From: Bacteroidaceae bacterium
Lineage (GTDB): Bacteria; Bacteroidota; Bacteroidia; Bacteroidales; Bacteroidaceae
NCBI GenBank assembly: GCA_017472905.1
Contig: JAFUNW010000143.1
Location: forward strand, 1-7,049
DNA: 7,049 bases
Direction: 5' to 3'
Shown: positions 1-5,893 of the stretch, piece after piece
How positions within the stretch are numbered: position 1 is the first letter of the stretch
Layout: every line of letters starts with the position of its first letter
Position numbers and translations under genes: made by a program
Notes under the pieces: model-generated
The model's input: only the letters and a program-made list of their open reading frames with translations
Database searches by the model: none
What the model was told of the DNA's origin: nothing

Positions 1-1484
1 ATGTCACCCGGCTTTACTTCGAGAGAGAAGTTGCCGTCAATGTCGGAGACACAACCGTAGTGCGTTCCTTTCTTCACGATGGAACATCCGGGCAAAGGAT
101 TTTGTTTCTTTTGTTTGTCTACGTCCACTACCGTTCCTGTCAGTTTAAAGGTTTGTTTCCGGCTGTTTTCTTTGTTTTTGAGGTAGATTTGAGCAAGGGT
201 CTCAATCCTTTTGCTAGCCAGGTTGGGGCGTGTTTGCGGTGTTGTGGAGGTAACGGGGCGTACGGAATATCCCTGCCAAAGTCCGTCTACGGTAAAATTG
301 TAGTTCCAGTTCATGGAGTTGTTTACGTTCTTTTGGGTCTGTTCGTCCCATTTGTTGCTGATGAAATTACCCGGATTCTTTTTCTCTCCCCATTCCGCAT
401 AGGCATAGAAGGCCGATTCAGAGAGCATTATCAGCGAGTTCCCGATGGCTACACCGGCTGCAGGGATGAAGATGCTGTTTCCGTTCGGACCCGTTACGCG
501 AAATCCTACCATTCCCTCGCGCTCTTCGCGTTCCCATTTACATCGAGTCATCAACTCTTGCGCTTCGGCAAAGGTCGGCATTCGCCAAGAACCTCCCCAC
601 TTGGCGCGGGCCACGTCATAGGGCGTTCCGCTAATCTCTTTGGGTTGGTTGAAACTTTTGTTGACCGCATTGTAATGGCGATAGTTGTAGGCATTGTAAT
701 AACTCTTCTCTTCGGTTTCCCCCCAAGCATAGTAAGCTCCGGCTTCTTCCGGTCGGGTGGCTCCCACGTTGTGGTCGGCCCAACAGATGCTCAGCCCCAA
801 ATCGACCGCTTGAGCAGGAATGTGTTGGAATGGGCCGGTGGGGATGGGGATTTCCCGCTCTGTATCGTCTGTCGCTTCTTCGTTTTTGACTGTTTTCTCC
901 GCTTTTGAATCGGGTGTCGGCTTTTCTTTGGTTGGAAGTGTGACGATGGGGGTGCTTTCCGGAGTGATTTGTCTGATTTTGTAGTTCTCTACCTTCATCC
1001 AGTCGGGGAAAAGCAGCAACGCCTGTGTGCGAACGGTACAAACAGCTTTCTCTTCTATCAACATGCAGGTTTGAAACGTGCAGTTGACAATTAGTTCCGT
1101 ACCTCCTTGCGAGAAAGTCATCGGGGCAAAGTGGAACTCGGAGAGTTTGAACTTCATTTCCTTTTCGAAATAGTCGCTGTAGGTAGTCGTAAACTTAGTC
1201 AAATAGTTGCGGAAACGATAAAGACCGTCTTCGTTGCTTTCGCAGAAGTCGGGACGGAACACTTCGTTGCTTGCGACATAGTTTTCTTGAATGGCTTGCA
1301 GCCAAGGTTCATCTTGGTCGACACAAGCTTGCAGCCAGGTAGCGTAGAAATCCTCCAAATGATTCTTCGCATGTTTTTGATAATACTCCTCTCTATCCTT
1401 TGACAAGCTTTGTGCAGAAACTGCCTGACCGAAGATAGCGGACAGGCAGAGGATTAACGAAAGGTGGAACAGATGTTTGTTCAT
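1..1484 (-). CDS. Secreted FISUMP-domain protein, 3' end beyond window
   Basis: The frame is open from ATG at 1484 to the window edge: 494 codons with no stop, so the C-terminus is missing. Residues 1-24 form a signal peptide cleaved after VSA, leaving Gln25. Residues 26-175 are an alpha/beta domain I do not recognise with certainty, possibly NTF2-like. A charged Pro/Thr/Glu linker (about 176-215) follows. Residues 227-411 match the FISUMP (Fibrobacter succinogenes major paralogous) family: VDLGL, WADHNVGAT, YYAWGE, WGGSWRMPT, GNSIFIPAAG and the closing SVRPV. From Gly450 (GTVVDV, later SDIDGNFSL) a carboxypeptidase-regulatory-like beta-sandwich begins and is cut by the edge. FISUMP proteins are usually secreted or surface-exposed and their biochemical role is unclear. 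The start overlaps the upstream stop as ATGA, implying co-translation with the preceding secreted protein. Domain calls are firm; function is unknown. Confidence 0.9.
   Translation of the reverse strand, partial: MNKHLFHLSLILCLSAIFGQAVSAQSLSKDREEYYQKHAKNHLEDFYATWLQACVDQDEPWLQAIQENYVASNEVFRPDFCESNEDGLYRFRNYLTKFTTTYSDYFEKEMKFKLSEFHFAPMTFSQGGTELIVNCTFQTCMLIEEKAVCTVRTQALLLFPDWMKVENYKIRQITPESTPIVTLPTKEKPTPDSKAEKTVKNEEATDDTEREIPIPTGPFQHIPAQAVDLGLSICWADHNVGATRPEEAGAYYAWGETEEKSYYNAYNYRHYNAVNKSFNQPKEISGTPYDVARAKWGGSWRMPTFAEAQELMTRCKWEREEREGMVGFRVTGPNGNSIFIPAAGVAIGNSLIMLSESAFYAYAEWGEKKNPGNFISNKWDEQTQKNVNNSMNWNYNFTVDGLWQGYSVRPVTSTTPQTRPNLASKRIETLAQIYLKNKENSRKQTFKLTGTVVDVDKQKKQNPLPGCSIVKKGTHYGCVSDIDGNFSLEVKPGD
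1229..1337 (-). repeat. In-frame 33-base periodicity in the FISUMP gene
   Basis: Two different 11-base exact direct repeats are each spaced by 33 bases and sit in one register. Plus-strand GCTTGCAGCCA occurs at 1294 and 1327, and CTTCGTTGCTT at 1229 and 1262. In the protein this gives an 11-residue period: WLQA at residues 50 and 61, then SNE at 72 and 83. It may be a decayed tandem duplication inside the N-terminal domain, or coincidence in helical sequence. Confidence 0.35.
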
Positions 1485-2233
1485 CCGAATACTTTTTTAT
1501 TGTTTTTGTATACTTCCAGAATGAGCCATCCACCGATGGCTTTGTCTTTTTCTATGATTTGACCCACTTTGATGCGGTATTCTCCGAGCGTGATGTAGTA
1601 GCAAGTGGAGGTTGTATGTTTGTATTTGAGCAATCCGTTGGCGGTCAGATAGAGGAAGAGCGTCACGTTGTCTGCCTTGAACTTTTCGCCGGCAATGTCG
1701 CAAGGGTTGGAACCGGCATTGTGAGCAAACTCCAGGAAGCTCACTTCGTTGTTGGTAATGCCGATGATTCCGTTCTTTTCTGAATCGCCCACGAAGAAAA
1801 TGGGGGATTGTGCATCTTTTACAATCCAATGGTTGCCTTGTTCGCTGGCAACTTCTTGCAGATGAAGCACAATGTCCACCTCTTTGCCCTTGGCATCGGT
1901 GTAGCACAGCGTGGCTTCAGCTACGGTATTCTCCGGTGAGGCATAGAGTCCCCATTGGGTCAGATACTCTCCCAGTGCATCGGCTGATTCGCGACCGACT
2001 TGAATTGCCGGGTTGTAGAGTATCTTGATGAATTTGTTGCGGGGAATTTGGAGTAAATCGGGGTATTTTTGGAGCGGTTCCACTTGGTCGAAGTTGCCGT
2101 TGAACGTGTTTTCAAACTCTTCGAACGTGTACAAGGTTACTTGGTCCCATGTGGTTAGCTTTTGTGCGCTTCCCGTAAAGGGAAGGACGCACAAAATAAT
2201 AAGGGACAGCATACAATAATGGATCGTTTTCAT
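1481..2233 (-). CDS. Secreted protein of unknown function
   Basis: This is a 250-residue protein. Residues 1-23 are a signal peptide: short basic start, hydrophobic core, cleavage after GSA, and Gln24 as mature N-terminus. There is no lipobox Cys, so it should be soluble in the periplasm or exported further. I do not recognise a named family. Residues 24-148 look like an alpha-helical start followed by strands, with a Y90-L91-T92 motif and a late W136 strand resembling its two neighbours. Residues 150-250 appear to be a second, beta-rich part with two cysteines (178 and 211) that could form a disulfide. It starts 16 bases after the upstream stop, without a clear Shine-Dalgarno sequence, and its TGA overlaps the next ATG. 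It belongs to the kinase transcription unit, so a role linked to the kinase's external domain is plausible but inferred. Confidence 0.88.
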   Translation of the reverse strand: MKTIHYCMLSLIILCVLPFTGSAQKLTTWDQVTLYTFEEFENTFNGNFDQVEPLQKYPDLLQIPRNKFIKILYNPAIQVGRESADALGEYLTQWGLYASPENTVAEATLCYTDAKGKEVDIVLHLQEVASEQGNHWIVKDAQSPIFFVGDSEKNGIIGITNNEVSFLEFAHNAGSNPCDIAGEKFKADNVTLFLYLTANGLLKYKHTTSTCYYITLGEYRIKVGQIIEKDKAIGGWLILEVYKNNKKVFG

Positions 2234-2249
2234 AGTGTTATGTGTTTAG

Positions 2250-2855
2250 TTAATTGACGGATACGGTTTTTGCCGTAATGTCTCCCAATTGGATAATCCA
2301 TGTGTCTTGTTTGCCTCCTCCTCGATACATTTGTATCTTGCGGGCATAGACCGTCATGTTTCTTTCCACGACATCTTCGTAGGTGAAGTCTCCGCGTACT
2401 GCATGAAACCGTTGCATGACAGAGACAATGGCTTCGTACCAATCTTCGTCGGGGTGCAGGTCGTTCATTTTCTTTGATTTCTTGAACTTGCTGGCGATGT
2501 GGCAGTCGTACGATTCGATGTCAATGCTCTCGTATCCCAACAGTGACAGGCGGTTCAGATAGACCCGTACCTTTTTATTGGAGACACTACCGTTCAGATT
2601 TGTGATTTGAATCATGCGGTTGTTGTCGGCAAAGAGGTCCATTGTTGTTTTAATGGCTCCTTTGTCTTTTTTCTCACCGATAAGTTCGCAATTCTTCTGG
2701 AATGTTTGAACTTTCTCTATAGCTTGTCTTTCCAAAGCTTTCTTTTGTTGGGGAGTCAGACCGGCTTCACCTCTGTAGTAGCTTTGTGCCCATGCTCCGT
2801 TCAGGGTCAGTAACATGCAGAGCAAGGTTGTTAGGAATGTCTGTTTCTGTTTCAT
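2250..2855 (-). CDS. Secreted protein, possible NTF2-like fold
   Basis: This is a 201-residue protein when started at ATG 2855. That start places a textbook signal peptide at the N-terminus (KQK, hydrophobic core, cleavage after AWA, mature Gln24). The frame stays open upstream, and an ATG at 2900 would overlap the kinase stop codon and add 15 polar residues. The shorter form fits an export signal better, but coupling from 2900 cannot be excluded. The mature part begins with a helix rich in Lys, Gln and Glu (about 34-70). Alternating strands and a short helix follow (about 80-195), with Y99-L100 and W186 as landmarks. The size and strand pattern suggest an NTF2-like fold, which is a visual impression only. 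It lies 37 bases after the kinase gene and 16 before the next secreted protein, so it is very likely co-transcribed. Function is unknown. Confidence 0.85.
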   Translation of the reverse strand: MKQKQTFLTTLLCMLLTLNGAWAQSYYRGEAGLTPQQKKALERQAIEKVQTFQKNCELIGEKKDKGAIKTTMDLFADNNRMIQITNLNGSVSNKKVRVYLNRLSLLGYESIDIESYDCHIASKFKKSKKMNDLHPDEDWYEAIVSVMQRFHAVRGDFTYEDVVERNMTVYARKIQMYRGGGKQDTWIIQLGDITAKTVSVN

Positions 2856-2892
2856 TGTTCGTATGGTTTTAGTTATACTTATTTCATTTCTT

Positions 2893-4551
2893 TTATTCAT
2901 TGATAGGCTCAAGGTCGATGCTCGTGATTCGGTCATCATTGGGGTTGTCGCGATAAATCTTGGTCAGCTTGTATTCTTCAAGGTTTATCCGCGAATTTTC
3001 TATAAGCAGGTGCTCCATTTGGTGAGACGGTTCGGTTGGGCTTCCGGCCATTACGCCTTCGTCAATAATAACAAAATAGGCATCTTCTGTAAAGAGCTCA
3101 TCGGCTTTGCTTCTGTCTGTTTCTCCCTGTTGGATGGAAAGGAGGGTCGCATACAGTTTCTCTTCCGGAGTAATGACATCCGGAGTCGGGGTTGGGTCCG
3201 GTTCCGGAGTAGGTTCTTTCGACCAATCGATGGAAGTTGCGACAGCGGCCACAATAGCTACTACGAAGGCGATGATTGTAATCTTTCCGTATTGTTGCCA
3301 AAAAGTCGGTTTCTCTTTTTGGGGGGGAGTTATAACCGGTGGGTTTTCTCCGTTGCCATTTTTCTGTCCTCCGTTTGTATTTTGGCCATTGTTTTCTATA
3401 ACGATATTTTTCCCGTGACATTGTTTAAACTTTCTGCCGCTTCCACAAGGACATGGGTCATTAGGCAAGATTATGGGCTTCTCTTTTTCAATAACCGGAA
3501 CTTTCTCCTCTTCTTTTTCATTATTACCCGTTGTTTGGGGAGTCTTGGGCCTGATTTGTGTACCGCCGAATGCATAGCCGGAGTTTTCATCCTCTGGTTT
3601 TGTCTGCTCTATTTCCTGAATGGGAGTCGTGACAGTATATTTTGCCAACTTATCGCACGCATCAATTAACTCTTGAACCGATTGGAAACGGTCGCTTTGT
3701 TTCTGTCTGGTAGTTTTCTTCAGAATGTTCAGAAGATTTTCATTGCTTGTTTTTTGAGAGTCTATTAGTGGTTTCGGGTGTTCTCTTTCAATTAAATAAT
3801 ACATAACAGCTCCCAATGAATGAATATCGGTACAAGGTTTTATAGTTGATATTTTACCTTGTTCGTCTCTAGGATTATGTAACTCATATGCCGAATATCC
3901 CGCAGAGGTTGTTGTTACTTTGGTTTGGCTTATTTGTATCCCTCCCTTTTCTTGACTAAAAGCACGACAAAGACCGAAATCAATCAGTATAGGGCGTAAT
4001 GTCTTATTCTCAATCAGAATGTTGGTAGGGCTGATGTCGGCATGTATGATTCCTTTTTTATGTACTTCATTTTGTAATGCGATACAGATTGGACGTAAAA
4101 TTTTCCAAGCTTCAGAAAACGTTAGTTTTTCATTGGGACGAAACTCTGCCAAAGAAATTCCGTCAATGAAATCCATGACATAGTATGAAGTGTTGTTGGC
4201 TTTGAATGAATGATAAACCTTTACGATATTGTTATGGTCGAGCTTAGCAAGTGTTTTTACTTCTTCAAGAAATTTATTCTCATATTTGTTAACATATTCT
4301 TCATACTTTACTTTCAGAACTGTAAGACCATCGTTGTCGCGTCTGCAGGCATCACTCATGAAAAATTCCTTGATAACGATCTTTTTGGACTCTTTATTCT
4401 TTTGATTTCCGATGCTATAAAAGAAATTCCCAATGTAAGTATTAGCAAATCCGCCTGACTTTAAGTATTCAGTAAATTCAATTACATAATTTTCTGATTG
4501 TATGCGATAGGGAAAATCTACTTGAATTGCATCAATGTATCTCTTTTTCAT
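2893..4551 (-). CDS. Membrane Ser/Thr kinase with SEC-C motif
   Basis: This 552-residue protein is a eukaryotic-like (Hanks-type) protein kinase anchored in the inner membrane. Kinase domain (about 25-305): Gly-rich loop SGGFANTY (32-39), ATP-binding Lys61 in VIKEFF, helix-C Glu97, catalytic loop HADISPTN (170-177, Asp172 and Asn177), DFG at 191-193, a Thr-rich activation segment (210-216) and Glu223 as the APE-type Glu. A charged linker leads to a SEC-C zinc motif (364-380; Cys367, Cys369, Cys378, His379). A single transmembrane helix (about 423-441) and a Pro/Thr/Glu linker (446-461) follow. A roughly 90-residue C-terminal domain then lies on the far side of the membrane and may be the sensor. 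I chose ATG 4551 because the promoter -7 box lies at 4588-4595, over the alternative TTG at 4590, and because AGAAG sits 7 bases upstream. It is the first gene of its unit. Confidence 0.93.
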   Translation of the reverse strand: MKKRYIDAIQVDFPYRIQSENYVIEFTEYLKSGGFANTYIGNFFYSIGNQKNKESKKIVIKEFFMSDACRRDNDGLTVLKVKYEEYVNKYENKFLEEVKTLAKLDHNNIVKVYHSFKANNTSYYVMDFIDGISLAEFRPNEKLTFSEAWKILRPICIALQNEVHKKGIIHADISPTNILIENKTLRPILIDFGLCRAFSQEKGGIQISQTKVTTTSAGYSAYELHNPRDEQGKISTIKPCTDIHSLGAVMYYLIEREHPKPLIDSQKTSNENLLNILKKTTRQKQSDRFQSVQELIDACDKLAKYTVTTPIQEIEQTKPEDENSGYAFGGTQIRPKTPQTTGNNEKEEEKVPVIEKEKPIILPNDPCPCGSGRKFKQCHGKNIVIENNGQNTNGGQKNGNGENPPVITPPQKEKPTFWQQYGKITIIAFVVAIVAAVATSIDWSKEPTPEPDPTPTPDVITPEEKLYATLLSIQQGETDRSKADELFTEDAYFVIIDEGVMAGSPTEPSHQMEHLLIENSRINLEEYKLTKIYRDNPNDDRITSIDLEPINE

Positions 4552-4587
4552 AGGGTTTCTTCTTTTCAAAATTCGTAACTCTGTTCG

Positions 4588-4595
4588 CAAATATA
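4588..4595 (-). promoter_or_regulatory. Bacteroidota -7 promoter box for the kinase unit
   Basis: On the minus strand this reads TATATTTG, an exact match to the Bacteroides sigma-ABfr -7 consensus TAnnTTTG. Transcription would start near 4580, giving a leader of about 29 bases before ATG 4551. The -33 element (TTTG) is not recognisable at the expected distance, so the promoter may be weak or activator-dependent. Scanning by eye, I found no other exact match to this box on the minus strand in the window. Its place between a terminator and the kinase start is what makes it convincing. Confidence 0.68.
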
Positions 4596-4656
4596 GATAT
4601 TAAATTCTAAAAATACCGTTTGAAATTCTGTTTTTCAGGTCTTTGAGTCGAAAAAA

Positions 4657-4677
4657 AGTGTTTTAGTAGAGTGTTTT
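4657..4677. repeat. Short direct repeat upstream of kinase promoter
   Basis: Plus-strand AGTGTTTT occurs at 4657-4664 and again at 4670-4677, 13 bases apart, in the AT-rich spacer between the phosphatase terminator and the kinase promoter. It lies roughly 65-85 bases upstream of the -7 box. It could be a pair of half-sites for a regulator, but the units are short and A/T-biased, so chance is a fair explanation. Confidence 0.25.
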
Positions 4678-4710
4678 GTCTGTTTTTTCTCTCTTTCTTC
4701 TGAATTTTAT

Positions 4711-4752
4711 AAAAAAACGGCAGACTGATGACCGGTTTGTGACAGCCTGCCG
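4711..4752 (-). terminator. Intrinsic terminator after the phosphatase gene
   Basis: On the minus strand the arm CGGCAGGCTG (4743-4752) pairs with CAGTCTGCCG (4718-4727). This gives a 10-base-pair stem with one G-U pair and a 15-base loop, followed at once by seven T residues (4711-4717). The G-U pair forms only in minus-strand RNA; plus-strand RNA would have an A-C mismatch and no matching T run. That fixes the direction. It starts about 10 bases past the phosphatase stop codon and ends the FHA/FHA/phosphatase transcript. Confidence 0.88.
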
Positions 4753-4762
4753 AATGTATCTT

Positions 4763-5881
4763 TTAATCTTCGTACCAATAAGGGCCGTTGTCGAGTTGTG
4801 GCGTACTCTTTTCACCGTTGTTGGCTTTGTTTTCCGGTTCACTCTCGCTTTTTTTCATTTTCTTGATGTTTCGGAGCAAAGTTTCGTCCGGTTGGAAGCC
4901 ATCGGTGCTTTGCAGAAGCAAATCGTCATCGGTGGTTTCTAATTCCATTTCATTATTTGATTCAACTTCCTGATCAACAGTTTCATATTCTGTAGTAGTC
5001 GTTCTTTCGTCCTGACTTTCTATAAAGCCATCGTCAATGGAACTGTCGACATCCACTACAGGAGGAACGAACATCGTTTTGGGTTCTTCATATACCTCCA
5101 CAGTTTCGGTTTCCTTTTTCTCCTCAATAATCACCTCTTTAACAGGGATGAAGAGGCACGTGTGGTTGTCGGACGACATTTCGCAATGCTTCTTTAGCAA
5201 TTCCAAACATTCTTCCGGACTTCGGTAGGCCGCAAAGATGAATTGGAGCATTTCGTCTGTCAAGTTTTCTATGACTCCATCGCTGCAGAGCATGAAATAG
5301 TCGCCGGCTTCAATGTCATCGCTTTCATAGATGGTTGCTTCGTGTCTGCTTCGCGGCATGATGGCTCGGTCCAGAATGTTTCGTCCGGTATAGGTCAGTG
5401 CGGCTATAGGTGAGAGGATACCACTTTCAATGAACTCCTGCGTTTGGGTATGATCCTTGGAACGGTAGACTAGTCCGGTGATTCGTCCCGGTCGGAAGTG
5501 GTAGATACGGCTGTCTCCGATGTGAGCGGCCAAATATCCATTTTCGTGAAAACAGAGAAACGTCAAGGTTGTCCCCATTTGTTGTTCTCCTTGTTCTTCG
5601 TTGTAGAGACTGTCTAGATTGGTACGTGCTCTTTCCAATAGGTTCCGGAATCTCTCGCTTGATGGCTGAGGATTCATGAACGCATCGTAGTATTCATGCA
5701 TTCCTTTGACGATGGTGCTACTGGCAATTTCTCCACCGGAATGTCCTCCCATACCATCGCATACGATGAATAACGTATCTTCCTCTTTTAAGTCTTGGGG
5801 TAGGGGATACAGCGAATCTTGCTGTGTGTCTCTTTTCCCGATTTCCCAAAATCCCAGCGGTTGACCCAATTTTATTTTCAT
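4763..5881 (-). CDS. PP2C-family Ser/Thr phosphatase with acidic tail
   Basis: This 372-residue, metal-dependent (PPM/PP2C) protein phosphatase is predicted to be cytoplasmic, with no signal peptide or transmembrane segment. The catalytic domain spans about 1-248. Motifs in order: RDTQQD (17-22, metal-binding Asp22), CDGMGGHSGGEIAS (41-54, Asp42), GTTL (103-106), HIGDSR (120-125, Asp123), CSDGV (199-203, Asp201) and the terminal DN (238-239). All the metal-binding acidic residues are present, so it should be active. Residues 249-372 form an extension that is low-complexity, rich in Glu, Asp and Thr, and likely disordered; such tails are not part of the usual minimal enzyme. I chose ATG 5881 over a TTG two codons upstream. 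It follows the zinc-ribbon FHA gene by 12 bases and precedes a strong terminator. Its natural substrate is plausibly the neighbouring kinase or its targets; that pairing is inferred from linkage. Confidence 0.95.
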   Translation of the reverse strand: MKIKLGQPLGFWEIGKRDTQQDSLYPLPQDLKEEDTLFIVCDGMGGHSGGEIASSTIVKGMHEYYDAFMNPQPSSERFRNLLERARTNLDSLYNEEQGEQQMGTTLTFLCFHENGYLAAHIGDSRIYHFRPGRITGLVYRSKDHTQTQEFIESGILSPIAALTYTGRNILDRAIMPRSRHEATIYESDDIEAGDYFMLCSDGVIENLTDEMLQFIFAAYRSPEECLELLKKHCEMSSDNHTCLFIPVKEVIIEEKKETETVEVYEEPKTMFVPPVVDVDSSIDDGFIESQDERTTTTEYETVDQEVESNNEMELETTDDDLLLQSTDGFQPDETLLRNIKKMKKSESEPENKANNGEKSTPQLDNGPYWYED

Positions 5882-5893
5882 AGGCAAAAAGTA

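Noticed and set aside
60..908. Plus-strand open frame of 282 codons
   Set aside because: It lies wholly antisense to the FISUMP gene, whose minus-strand frame shows clear family motifs. The plus-strand translation has no recognisable domain and a composition typical of a shadow frame.
2856..2939. Longer N-terminus for the 201-residue secreted protein, overlapping the kinase gene
   Set aside because: It would bury the signal peptide behind 15-28 polar residues. The ATG at 2900, which overlaps the kinase stop, remains a minor possibility.
3412..3462. SEC-C motif as a sign of a SecA gene fragment or fusion artefact
   Set aside because: No SecA helicase or other SecA sequence is present, and the reading frame is continuous with the kinase and transmembrane helix. 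It is an internal module.
2815..3669. Plus-strand open frame of 284 codons with hydrophobic stretches
   Set aside because: It is antisense to the kinase C-terminal half. The hydrophobicity comes from reading the Glu/Lys-rich minus-strand codons in reverse, and no family motif or start signal supports it.
4552..4590. Kinase start extended to TTG at 4590 (13 more residues)
   Set aside because: The TTG overlaps the -7 box at 4588-4595 and lies upstream of the expected transcript start. ATG 4551 has a weak Shine-Dalgarno at suitable spacing.
4711..4752. Bidirectional terminator
   Set aside because: The plus-strand RNA has an A-C mismatch in the stem and only a weak T run after it, and there is no plus-strand gene to terminate.
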